Shown piece after piece: positions 40,648-51,940 of a stretch of 64,000 bases of DNA (positions are counted from its first letter, which is position 1; every line of letters begins with the position of its first letter). The position numbers and the translations under genes are program-made. The DNA comes from Apostichopus japonicus (taxonomy: Eukaryota; Echinodermata; Holothuroidea; Aspidochirotida; Stichopodidae), in NCBI RefSeq assembly GCF_037975245.1, contig NC_092561.1, positions 17,301,001 to 17,365,000 on the forward strand. The letters are read 5' to 3'. The notes beneath the pieces are model-generated. The model did not search any database. It was not told where the DNA came from and saw nothing but the letters and a program-made list of their open reading frames with translations.

Positions 40648-41342
40648 CGTGCGCAGTAGAATGTTCTCCCAGCCAGGGGCGCAGCGAAGGTTTTTTTGTT
40701 GGGGGGGTGTGGAGAATTTGATTTGCCGACGGATCTGGAAGTGGTGACTGAAATGGGGGAGGGGTCTAAGGGGAGGGGGTGTCCCCCTCCCCTTTGGAAA
40801 ATTTTTAATTTTGAAACGTCCTTAGATGCAATCTGGTGCATATTTTAAGTCAAATTTGATTTGCCGACGGATCTGGAAGTGGTGACTGAAATGGGGGAGG
40901 GGTCTTAGGGTACGGGGTCTACCCCTTCCCTTTGGAAAATTTTTAGTTTTGAAACGTCCTTAGATGCAATCTAGTGCATATTTTAAGTCAAATTTGATTT
41001 GCCGACGGATCTGGAAGTGGTGACTGAAATGGGGGAGGGGTCTAAGGGTACGGGGTCTACCCCTCCCCTTTGGAAAACTTTTAGTTTTGAAACGTCCTTA
41101 GATGCAATCTGGTGCATATTTTAAGTCAAATTTGGTACGGAAGAAGCTCCCGTTCTCCTTTTCTCTATTCAGCTTTCCTTCTTTCTTCCCCTTCCGCTCT
41201 CTTCACCTTTTCTCCTTTTGCCGACAGACCCAAAATTTGCCGACAGCGACCAAATTATTGGGGGGTGTGACACCCCCCACACCCTCCCGCTCGCTACGCC
41301 CCTGCTCCCAGCTATGCAGAATGTTACTGAACCAAATGCCGC
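40648..41342 (-). CDS. ACER3: Ceramidase exon split by a hAT insertion
   Basis: Minus-strand acceptor CTTCCTTGTTACAG before 41342 and donor GTAATC after 40648. The exon consists of 41342-41305 and 40665-40648 (56 nt once the element and one target copy are discounted). In that form it enters in phase 0 and exits in phase 2, as its neighbours require, and encodes AAFGSVTFCIAGRTFYCA, aligning with ACER3 VMYGMLVFTLVLRSIYIV. As it stands, the element destroys the frame. Confidence 0.85.
40674..41304. mobile_element. Complete 631-bp non-autonomous hAT element inside the ceramidase exon
   Basis: Termini CAGGGGCGCAGCGA and TCGCTACGCCCCTG (one mismatch). Perfect 8-bp target duplication CTCCCAGC at 40666-40673 and 41305-41312. 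The interior has about three copies of a 138-bp unit (TTGCCGACGGATCTGGAAGT, then GAAACGTCCTTAGATGCAAT) at about 40720-41133. There is no transposase frame. The same family as 46569-48786, in opposite orientation. Confidence 0.95.
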
Positions 41343-42422
41343 CTGTAACAAGGAAGAGCAAAATAAGGAAATGATCGCAACTCGGTATACAATATTCGAA
41401 TAAATATGTAGGCATACCGTACATATTAGAGATGATATTGGCATATGCACTATAGGTAGCATACTATACTAATTTCATTGTATTGAGGTGGAACCTTTCA
41501 CCAGAAAATCGTACCCCTCCCCCACCCCACCCGTGTTAAACCGTGTGTAAATTTGTAAACGTTTCTGGGAAGGATATTCCATGGGAATTTACTGACTTAG
41601 GACATTACAAGAATAGCCTAGTTAGGGTTTGGGGGTGGGGTCAGGAACCGTCAGACGGTGGTCAGACTATTGTTCTCCGTTTGGGGAATATCATAGGTTA
41701 AATGTTATTTGTGTGTGTAGGGGGGGGGGGGGTCATAGCGCCAGTAAACAACATATGTAACAACATTTAAAACATGCCGGTATCTCCGAAACAGTATCAC
41801 CTTTTACGTAACTGTGTTCTTGGTCACACCGCTGATAGACGATTGTTTGCTTCTAACTTGTCTAACTTATGAATAATGCTCTCCGTTTTTATAGTGATTA
41901 TATCCATTCCTGCTCTCTGCAATGTCAATACTGACATTGCGTTAACGACGCTAGACCTTTTAGCACAGACTAACAAAGACGAAAGCTAGAGATTCCAACT
42001 TCAAGGATGTCCATTTTGAAATGATATTTTTTCTATATTGATTCGATAATACATCTTTCGCTTCCGTATTTGACCCCCCCCCCCCCCAAAAAAAGTACAT
42101 TATGTATGTATTTCTTGTCAAAGACGAAAGCGAATATACCACAAACCTGATGAAATTATCTGGCACGAGATATTTTATTAATCAAATTGCCCACTCACTA
42201 ATAGCCGTTCATCTGACGTAACAAAATTAAGAGAGGTGTGGGGGGGGGGGGGGATTTTAACAAATTGCAATTATTATTTAAATAATGCACGATGGCTCCA
42301 GTAAACTTGCCAGAAGTTGTCAAGTCAGCCCCAACTTATCTCATTCAATAGGTTTCTGATATTTTGCCAACATTAGCATTAATGTAGTCAGAACAATTAC
42401 AAGTGTCGTCAAGTAAGCTCAC
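41343..42422. other. Ceramidase intron
   Basis: Intron between the 42423-42535 exon and the split exon. Contains several G or C homopolymer runs (near 41720, 42065, 42240) and no recognised exon. Confidence 0.5.
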
Positions 42423-42535
42423 CTGGTGAAACGCCGGTTGTTGTAGTATCAAGTATGAAATTGACATGCGCTTTAGAGAACTATCAACACCGCGAGCGGA
42501 TGGTTTGAGGATTATGCGGTGAATTGCATTCATAG
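42423..42535 (-). CDS. ACER3: Ceramidase exon ending QQPAFHQ
   Basis: Acceptor TGTCCTTTACAG, donor GTGAGC on the minus strand. The phase-keeping frame ends SISYLILQQPAFHQ, matching ACER3 TTVYLKVKEPIFHQ. Upstream in the same frame, GVDSSLKRM is hydrophilic where the family has a helix. A second frame over about 42465-42500 gives NHPLAVLIVL, closer to the family, so a small frameshift is suspected. Entry phase 1, exit phase 0. Confidence 0.68.
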
Positions 42536-42999
42536 CTGTAAAGGACAAGCACAGATGTTTTCCTCTGTCATATATATGGAGATCAACTCACTAAGACAAC
42601 AAACACGTGGATACAACTAATTACAAAGATATTCAGAGCGAGATCATTTTAATAGTTAATCTTTCACCTTTGGTCTGTGGCTCAACTTTGAAATGACAGT
42701 AAACAACAGACATTCGTTCTAGTGTAACTGTGTACATGCAAAATATATATACTAAGTTTGTATTGCTATATACCGGCAGGGAATGAATTGATGGAGAGGT
42801 GGGGGGGGGGGTCAATGGTAACCAGGTGAGGCACCAGCAATTTAAGCAGGGGCACAATACTCGTTTTATGAATCTTTTGGAGTTTGGTACACATGATAGT
42901 GGCTCAGATGGGGAGAGGGGAAGTAATCTGCAAGGTAGGGTGGGGGGGGGGGGACACGATCCTCTTTGCCCCGGCCCAAGCAGCTGATCTGATGCTAAC

Positions 43000-43620
43000 A
43001 TATGATCATGTGTGATGAGTACGTTAATATCACAACACCAACACGATGACCTTGTGATAAGTACGTCAATATCACATCACCAACACGATGACCGTGTGAT
43101 GAGTACGTTAATATCACAACACCAACACGGTGACCGTGTGATGAGTACGTCAATTTCACAACACCAACGCGATGACCGTGTGATGAGTACGTTAATGTCA
43201 TAACACCAACTCGATGACCGTGTGATTAGTACGTTAATATCACAACACCAACACGATGACCGTGCGATAAGTACGTCAATATCACAACACCATCACGATG
43301 ACCTTGTGATGAGTACGTCAATATCACAACACCAACACGATGACCGTGCGATAAGTACGTCAATATCTCCACACCATCACGATGACCTTGTGATGAGTAC
43401 GTCAACATCACAACACCAACACGATGGCCGTGTGATGAGTACGTCAATACCACAACACCAGCACGATGACCTTGTGCTGAGTACGTCAATACCACAACAC
43501 CAGCACGATAACCTTGTGATGAGTACGTTAATATCACAACACCAACACGATGACCGTGTGATGAGTACGTTAATATCACAACACCAACACGATGACCGTC
43601 TGATGAGTACTACATTGTGA
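43000..43620. repeat. 42-bp minisatellite, about 15 copies
   Basis: Unit ATGAGTACGTCAATATCACA then ACACCAACACGATGACCGTG, 42 bp. Because 42 is divisible by three and the unit lacks stops, both strands stay open over long stretches (plus: MSTSISQHQHDDR-type repeats). There is no splice or start context, so it is treated as non-coding. Confidence 0.9.
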
Positions 43621-44076
43621 GATGTTTTTCAGGTTCCTGTCATATTTCTGTTTTTAATTGTATTTTACAGTGTTTGTTATGACGTCAAATTTCTTTTGGC
43701 TTAGGTTATCTAACAACACACAAATGTCATAGCCTGGAGTTCCATGGTAAGTGCCGACTAACAAGGCATCAGTACATAAGTTAGTAGATTCGTTGGCCTA
43801 TCCGTCAACACTAATTCGTGATGGTTGCGTGTAAAAGAAAGGTGAGATCTATATTTTGTATAACGCATACGGCAATTAATGAGGCCCTCATGAGACTGAC
43901 GTTTCTAAATAATTAAATATATTTCCTTATTTTCCGCCAGTAACGAAACAAAATGCATTGTTTAACTTAATACAATATATAGAGGCTTCAGTTTATATCT
44001 CTTATGAAATTAATATCGTATGCACTGCAAAATAAACAATTCCCCACTTATATAAAATGTAAAATCTATACAAAAG
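43621..44076. other. Intergenic, nothing recognised
   Basis: Unique AT-rich sequence between the 42-bp array and the 1084-bp duplication. Confidence 0.35.
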
Positions 44077-46245
44077 TAACTGAAAGTGAAAGCCTAATTA
44101 AATCTTAATTGTTAATGAAATAAGGTAAACAAAGAAACGATATAACTTAGCTATATCAATACAAATTCGATTCAAGTCTAATTTGGAAATAAACATAAAT
44201 ATAATAAACTAAACTTCATGGTGAAAGTTCTCACGCGGTGTACCATTGAAAGTTCGTCTATCATCTATAAGAGAAGACGAAAATAAATATAACAAAAGAA
44301 GAGAAAATAACTGGCGGTTTAACATTAACTTACATTTGTTTACATAACTGAATACAATGCGCTGGAAAGGTTACTATGGGTAACATCTTGCTTTGTCATG
44401 TAAATGAAATCACTATACGATAGCGATTTGCGTGACAAGAACTCCCTCAAACAGTTAACTCAAATCTGATGGACGATTGGAATATGTCCCAGTGTAACAA
44501 ATGTCATGACAACGGTGCTCGTTCAGTGACTTTACAGGTGACGTCATAGTGCCGCAAAGGAGACAAACAATTTTACCTTCCATTTCTTTTATTTTCGTAT
44601 TTCAGGGTGAAGGTATGCACTACCCTTACTGACAATAACACTTCAGGAGCTTCAGTATTAACTGATGCTAATGCCCTAAAGCAACTTTACTATATTAGGA
44701 GAAAATGAATACGGCTGTCCACATTCACAAATACAACTGACTGGCCACATTAACATATATAACTGTCTAAGAATAACGTTATTTTGTACGGACAAGAGAA
44801 TGATCGGGACGGAGCGAGTTCGGCAAGGGAGGGAGCTCAGGGTGGGTGAGTGACCAGTGAATTGCAGGTAGTGTGATCGGGAGAGGATAGATGATCGAGA
44901 GGGAAGGGGATTGGAAGATCATGTAGGGTGTCAGGAGGGGTAAATAGGGAGGAAAGTTGAGAACGGGGTCGAGATGGGAGGGGAGGTCTAACAGTGTTTA
45001 GATGGAATCTGTAAATACAAGTAGTTCATGCTCATACTATATTCGTGTAATCTATTACGTTTTTTTCTTTGCTTTTTACTAAGTTATGCATAACGACTAA
45101 ATTGAAACTTTTTACCGACGGCAGGGGAGGGGATCTTACATCCCTCGCCACACCTCTGCTTAACTGAAAGTGAAAGCCTAATTAAATCTTAATTGTTAAT
45201 GAAATAAGGTAAACAAAGAAACGATATAACTTAGCTATATCAATACAAATTCGATTCAAGTCTAATTTGGAAATAAACATAAATATAATAAATTAAACTT
45301 CATGGTGAAAGTTCTCACGCGGTGTACCATTGAAAGTTCGTCTATCATCTATAAAAGAAGACAAAAATAAATATAACAAAAAAAGAGAAAGTAACTGGCG
45401 GTTTAACATTAACTTACATTTGTTTACATAACTGAATACAATGCGCTGGAAAGGTTACTATGGGTAACATCTTGCTTTGTCATGTGAATGAAATCACTAT
45501 ACGATAGCGATTTGCGTGACAAGAACTCCCTCAGACAGTTAACTCAAATCTGATGGACGATTGGAATATGTCCCAGTGTAACAAATGTCATGACAACGGT
45601 GCTCGTTCAGTGACTTTACAGGTGACGTCATAGTGCCGCAAAGGAGACAAACAATTTTACCTTCCATTTCTTTTATTTTCGTATTTCAGGGTGAAGGTAT
45701 GCACTACCCTTACTGACAATAACACTTCAGGAGCTTCAGTATTAACTGATGCTAATGCCCTAAAGCAACTTTACTATATTAGGAGAAAATGAATACGGCT
45801 GTCCACATTCACAAATACAACTGACTGGCCACATTAACATATATAACTGTCTAAGGATAACGTTATTTTGTACGGACAAGAGAATGATCGGGACGGAGCG
45901 AGTTCGGCAAGGGAGGGAGCTCAGGGTGGGTGAGTGACCAGTGAATTGCAGGTAGTGTGATCGGGAGAGGATAGATTATCGAGAGGGAAGGGGATTGGAA
46001 GATCATGTAGGGTGTCAGGAGGGGTAAATAGGGAGGAAAGTTGAGAACGGGGTCGAGATGGGATGGGAGGTCTAACAGTGTTTAGATGGAATCTGTAAAT
46101 ACAAGTAGTTCATGCTCATACTATATTGGTGTAATCTATTACGTTTTTTTCTTTGCTTTTTACTAAGTTATGCATAACGACTAAATTGAAACTTTCCACC
46201 GACAGCAGGGGAGGGGATCTTACATCCCTCGCCACACCTCTGCTT
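44077..46245. repeat. Tandem duplication of a 1084-bp segment (44077-45160 and 45161-46245)
   Basis: Both copies start TAACTGAAAGTGAAAGCCTA and end near CGCCACACCTCTGCTT, with only about a dozen differences seen by eye. Neither copy contains a recognisable gene. It is a recent head-to-tail duplication. A direct boundary junction at 45160/45161 shows no inserted bases. Confidence 0.93.
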
Positions 46246-46568
46246 GTTGCTTCTTAGTGGTATATCGTAACAACTGTTGTGGTCAATGGTACTTCATTCT
46301 TAATTAGTTTTATCCTTGTTGACCAACTTTTGTTTGTTTTCATTTCTATGTTGCAGTACTTTCTTTCACGAAGTTTCTCCATATTCCAATTTCCTTTTGA
46401 GACTATATTGTATTCTCGATATGACTGGGCGAATCTTAAGCTTTACGTCGTTTGTTTGGATTTGCCAAGATTACCGTGTCTCTGACACTAACAACTAACT
46501 GGCTATGTTCTACTGAAATGAACTACTGAAGGTCGAATAAACTGGAGGATTGAAGGTGATTTAAAGCG

Positions 46569-48786
46569 CAGGGGCGTAGCGAGCGGGGGGTGTGGGGGGT
46601 GTCACACCCCCCCAATAATTTGGTCGCTGTTGGCAAATTTTGGGTCTGTCGGCAAAAGCAGAAAAGGTGAAGAGAGCGGAAGGGGAAGAAAGAAGGAAAG
46701 CTGAATAGAAAAATGAGAACGGGAGCTTCTTCCGTGCCAAATTTGACTTAAAATATGCACCAGATTGCATCTAAGGACGTTCAAACTAATTTTTCCAAAG
46801 GGGAGGGGTAGACCCCCTACCCTTAGACCCCTCCCCCATTTCAGTCACCACTTCCAGATCCGTCGGCAAATCAAATTTGACTTAAAATATACATCAGATT
46901 GCATCTAAGGACGTTTCAAAACTAAAAATATGCCAAAGGGGAGGGGGACACCCCTCCCCCATTTCAGTCACCACTTCCAGATCCGTCGGCAAATCAAATT
47001 TGACTTAAAATATACATCAGATTGCATCTAAGGACGTTTCAAAACTAAAAATTTTACAAAGGGGAGGGGGACACCACCATTTCAGTCACCACTTCCAGAT
47101 CCGTCGGCAAATCAAATTTGACTTAAAATATGCACCAGATTGCATCTAAGGACGTTTCAAAACTAAAAATTTTCCGAAGGCGAGGGGGACACCCCCTCCC
47201 CTTAGACCCCTCCCCCATTTCAGTCACCACTTCCAGATCCGTCGGCAAATCAAATTTGACTTAAAATATACATCAGATTGCATCTAAGGACGTTTCAAAA
47301 CTAAAAATTAGACCCCTCCCCCATTTCAGTCACCACTTCCAGATCCGTCGGCAAATCAAATTTGACTTAAAATATGCACCAGATTGCATCTAAGGACGTT
47401 TCAAAACTAAAAATTTTCCAAAGGCGAGGGGGACACCCCCTCCCCTTAGACCCCTCCCCCATTTCAGTCACCACTTCCAGATCCGTCGGCAAATCAAATT
47501 TGACTTAAAATATACATCAGATTGCATCTAAGGACGTTTCAAAACTAAAAATTAGACCCCTCCCCCATTTCAGTCACCAATTCCAGATCCGTCGGCAAAT
47601 CAAATTTGACTTAAAATATACATCAGATTGCATCTAAGGACGTTTCAAAACTAAACATTTTACAAAGGGGAGGGGGACACCACCATTTCAATCACCACTT
47701 CCAGATCCGTCGGCAAATCAAATTTGACTTAAAATATACACCAGATTGCATCTAAGGACGTTTCAAAACTAAAAATTTGCCAAAGGGGAGGGGGACACCC
47801 CCTCCCCTTAGACCCCTCCCCCATTTCAGTCACCACTTCCAGATCCGTCGGCAAATCAAATTTAACTTAAAATATACACCAGATTGCATCTAAGGACGTT
47901 TCAAAACTAAAAAATTGCCAAAGGGAGGGGGACACCACCATTTCAGTCACCACTTCCAAATCCGTCGGCAAATCAAATTTGACTTAAAATATACACCAGA
48001 TTGCATCTAAGGACGTTTCAAAACTAAAAATTTGCCAAAGGGGAGGGGGTCACCCCCTAGCCTTAGACCCCTCCCCCATTTCAGTCACCACTTCCAGATC
48101 CGTCGGCAAATCAAATTTGACTTAAAATATGCACCAGATTGCATCTAAGGACGTTTCAAAACTAAAAATTTTCCGAAGGCGAGGGGGACACCCCCTCCCC
48201 TTAGACCCCTCCCCCATTTCAGTCACCACTTCCAGATCCGTCGGCAAATCAAATTTGACTTAAAATATACATCAGATTGCATCTAAGGACGTTTCAAAAC
48301 TAAAAATTAGACCCCTCCCCCATTTCAGTCACCACTTCCAGATCCGTCGGCAAATCAAATTTGACTTAAAATATACACCAGATTGCATCTAAGGACGTTT
48401 CAAAACTAAAAATTTGCCAAAGGGGAGGGGGACACCCCCTCCCCTTAGACCCCTCCCCCATTTCAGTCACCACTTCCAGATCCGTCGGCAAATCAAATTT
48501 GACTTAAAATATACATCAGATTGCATCTAAGGACGTTTCAAAACTAAATATTAGACCCCTCCCCCATTTCAGTCACCACTTCCAGATCCGTCGGCAAATC
48601 AAATTTGACTTAAAATATGCACCAGATTGCATCTAAGGACGTTTCAAAACTAAAAAATTGCCAAAACGGAGGGGGACACCCCTCCCCTTAGACCCCTCCC
48701 CCATTTCAGTCACCACTTCCAGATCCGTCGGCAAATCAAATTCTCCACACCCCCCCCCCAACAAAAACCCCTTCGCTACGCCCCTG
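46569..48786. mobile_element. 2.2-kb non-autonomous hAT element with an expanded internal minisatellite
   Basis: Termini CAGGGGCGTAGCGAGCGG and TTCGCTACGCCCCTG. Perfect 8-bp target duplication TTAAAGCG at 46561-46568 and 48787-48794. It is inverted relative to the 40674 element and shares both ends with it. The interior holds 16 copies of the CCGTCGGCAAATC unit, mixing long (136-140 bp) and short (106-124 bp) forms, against three in the 631-bp relative. Confidence 0.95.
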
Positions 48787-48794
48787 TTAAAGCG

Positions 48795-49620
48795 TATTAG
48801 ACAGATGGGTTGGAGAGGTAAACTTCGACCTATTCTAGCTCAAAATCTATAGACAGTCATAGTGGCAAAAGAACTATGAACCTTGATAACCCAGGCCATC
48901 AGATACAATATGTTTAGTAATACATGCCAGTTGAAAACTTCTATGCTCTAGCGGCCTTGGAAAGTGACGAATTTGAGTGTGTAAGATAATGGGAGCCATT
49001 AACTGTGCTACTATACCTATTGAGAACCACCTGCTGGACCCACGTAACCATTTGTAGAACACATTCCCATACAGGTTAAGTACCGTACCGTACGAGGTAT
49101 ACAAGTTTTCGGATCTGATTCAGCTCTAACCAATTACAGAGGTCACCTTTTAATATGGAGGCCGTTAGACTTTAATCGACACAAATTTGAGTCGGAAATC
49201 TGTGTTCAAACCTGACGAGTCTTTTTTCTTTTTTTGTCATGGTCGAAATCTCCGAATTCAAAAATTAGATTTACGTCACTAGGAAGTTAAGTTTGGAATT
49301 GTTAAGTTCTATAATGGACTTTTAAGCCGGACATAGACCATGCAGAGTTGATTCATGAACGGACCTGGGATCGGATATGTAGCGGAAGAAATCGTTGAAA
49401 TGAAAGTATGAAAAGTAACCCTAAAAGTATGAATCTGGGTAACGTTTGTGAACATTTTATTTTTATCGAGAGGTTAATCAGACAGTGTAACAACACCTAC
49501 CCTAGTCAGGATTGCCTGATGTATAGTGTATTGCTTCCCCTTATAGGAAACAATCGTCCTATGTCACATTATTCGGTAACAGAAAACAACGGCACTCTTG
49601 TAATATTTCCGAGCTCAGAT
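48795..49620. other. Intergenic, nothing recognised
   Basis: No conserved frame or repeat. Minus-strand frame 48874-49104 is open but unlike known proteins. Confidence 0.35.
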
Positions 49621-49621
49621 T

Positions 49622-49852
49622 CACGTGCATGCATGCATTAATATAGCCTAACGTGTAATAGTGTAGCGGCAGTGTTTAGTTGACTTGTAAATATATAAGA
49701 ATAAATTCACGTGCATGCATTAATATACCTGTCGTATATAGTGTAATAGTGTAGCAGCAGTGTTTAGTTGACTTGTAAATATATAAGAATATGACCTGTT
49801 GTATCGTGTTATAGTGTAGCGGCAGTGTTTAATTGACTTGTAATATAAGAAG
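49622..49852. repeat. Three-copy tandem repeat, unit about 75-85 bp
   Basis: GTGTAGCGGCAGTGTTTAGT then TGACTTGTAAATATATAAGA recurs three times with small deletions; two copies also carry CACGTGCATGCA. Confidence 0.75.
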
Positions 49853-50394
49853 AGCTCAAATTTGTATGCTCATATATATTCGAAGGGACATAGGCCTATG
49901 TCTCCCTTAGACTCCTTCCCAAATCTGTAGTTTGCATTCGTACGGTGACTTCAAATGGATCGCCAGAGCTTTTATGGTGGAACGCGAGCGGGGTATTTAA
50001 AGCAAGATAGGTAATGTATCCAATGGGATCTGGCATATAAAGAATTTCCTTCTTGTCACCGAGTGATTTTCCCCTCAAATGTTGATAAATTTGTGTTGGG
50101 TTGTTGATTACTAACTTTCACTTTATCCGTCTGCCTCTCCTTTCTAATCATATAAGTTGTTAGAAATGGTTTCGAGAATGATTTCATGCATGAACCTTAA
50201 AACAATAGATATTTGATCAAATCAACCCTCATGCACTTGCAAACAAAACCCGGTAAGTATACAAGTTTTCCAAAGTTGTCTAAACAACATGTCAAATGTT
50301 GTTTTGTTATATTCATAGCAGTCAGCTTTTGTTTTGTATAAAGATATTACTCGTCAATTTAGTAATAGAAATAATGTAAATATTTCTCTACTGC

Positions 50395-51329
50395 AAGGGG
50401 TGGACTGGGTCTTAAAACCGGCCCGGGCATTTTTCACCTAGACCGGCCCATCATTCATTGATATGTCACTAACATAGTGATCGCCGTCCTGGGGGAGGGG
50501 TTTAAGGGGAAAGATTGTTCGCCTCCCCATTGAGTTTTTTTGGAAGTTAAGGAATACCTAGATGCAAAATTGTGCTATATTTCTCAATTTTGTAGGTTAC
50601 AATAATCCTTTAAAAAAGACCCAATTTTTTTTTTCCAGAAGCAGCACTTGATTTAAACTGAGAAAATTTAAAAACGTAAACAAAAATATGTTTAGACTGT
50701 ATTATATTTAGTTTTTCAAGCATTTTGTGACATCATGCTTGAAAAAAAGGGTAGTCCCCTATACTTACACACACTTTTGTCGCCCTATTCAATTAGTGTG
50801 GGGATCTATTTCGCGAAATCTGTCAACCGTGGACAAATACTCAAAGTTGTCGACTAACATTCGTCTAATTTGATAACCAAACACCCTATACTGTATGTGG
50901 GTCATTTTTATTCATACATAATCTCTCAGGACTTAGTTACTGAGTAATATCCAAATAATCTAATAATATTTTACCTTTATTTACTTCGTTTTCTAGAAGG
51001 ACGAGGTGCAGATTAATAAAATCTGTATTCTCTGCCAATGCTATGTATATATCAGAATGCATTGGTCACCGTACTTGCATATCTTGTTGTAAAAATATTA
51101 GCACGGACGGGTTGCCAATAGCACGTTCGTTTGTTACGAACTAACATACTAACTAACATGGTGATTTCATGAGCTGATTCCTACAGTTAAAAATATATTT
51201 CTACACAGACCGCTTGTATTCTATTTACTACTGTGAAAATGGGCTTTACTTTTTACCAGGCTCCCCAGCCCACCGGCCCACCCGCCCACCGGGCATTGCC
51301 CAAATGCCCGTGTGGCCAGTCCGCCACTG
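50395..51329. mobile_element. hAT-type element, 8-bp target duplication
   Basis: Left end AAGGGGTGGACTGG and right end CCAGTCCGCCACTG are imperfect inverted repeats, followed on both sides by matching CCGGGCATTT-type subterminal sequence. TCTACTGC is duplicated at 50387-50394 and 51330-51337. No transposase frame in 935 bp. A segment near 50480-50530 (ATCGCCGTCCTGGGGGAGGG) is shared with the 6543 element. Confidence 0.78.
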
Positions 51330-51337
51330 TCTACTGC

Positions 51338-51940
51338 CCATACTTTGTCTCCAATTACTAACCGATCTCACGTAAAATTCAGTAACTAATTCTTATAATG
51401 TATACTCACGTATCATGCCAGAGTAGGAACAAATGAAACGAACTTCTAGTTTATCTTGAAGCGCAAAACAAAATCCCGACAATTGCTGGTATAATGAACA
51501 GGAAGCTGCTGAAGCTGTTCCCCGTGTAAGAAAGGATAAACACATAGATAAGAAGTTTCGACCAATTTTATAAGATTCCTATAAATATCTTATTAGATCA
51601 AGCTTCATAGGATTAACATCCTGGCATTTATGCTGTATGTTCTTTAGCTGTGATATCAGATATGCGAACTAACAATCGATGAAAACATTGATCTGTAAAT
51701 CTATACAAAATGATCCCTTGTTTCAGCCACTTGTTTCCATAAGGATGGTGTGTTTGTAATTTTTTTGCGTCAGAGGTTTTTGGTCGTATTCTGTTTTGAA
51801 CTTTGCAGCTTTCAAACATGATATGGACTTCTTGAAAAGAGAGCGGAAGGGGAGGGGTGTGGCAGGGTCACTGATGGGGTGCAGCGGGATATGCAATCAT
51901 GCCGCATTTCACATAGTAGTACTATGCATATCTATGCGCT
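51338..51940. other. Intergenic, nothing recognised
   Basis: Unique sequence; no conserved frame seen. Confidence 0.35.

Larger units (their letters stand above)
38824..42535 (-). pseudogene. ACER3: Alkaline ceramidase (ACER3-like), 3' five exons, interrupted by a hAT element
   Basis: Five minus-strand exons join in phase: 42535-42423, 41342-41305 plus 40665-40648 (split by a transposon), 39611-39510, 39119-39018 and 38950-38824. The product includes QQPAFHQ, LWLIDNNFCEQLR and GLFQFHAWWDVFTALAS, aligning gaplessly over about 120 residues with ACER3 (EPIFHQ, FWNIDNIFCESLR, TQFHAWWHILTGLGS). ACER enzymes are seven-helix ER/Golgi hydrolases that cleave ceramide to sphingosine at a zinc site. 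Here the family's last zinc histidine (HAWWH) is Asp, segments expected to span the membrane are hydrophilic in the first and last of these exons, and the transposon breaks an exon. A decaying or disrupted copy is likely. The 5' exons (about the first half of the protein) were not found. Confidence 0.85.

Noticed and set aside
43222-43620. 132-codon histidine-rich repeat protein
   Set aside because: Equivalent frames are open on both strands because the unit is 42 bp without stops; no promoter or splice context.
44396-45500. Ceramidase exon with an FIHMT motif on the minus strand (two copies)
   Set aside because: Lacks the following family residues and splice sites and lies in the duplicated non-coding segment; similarity is five residues only.
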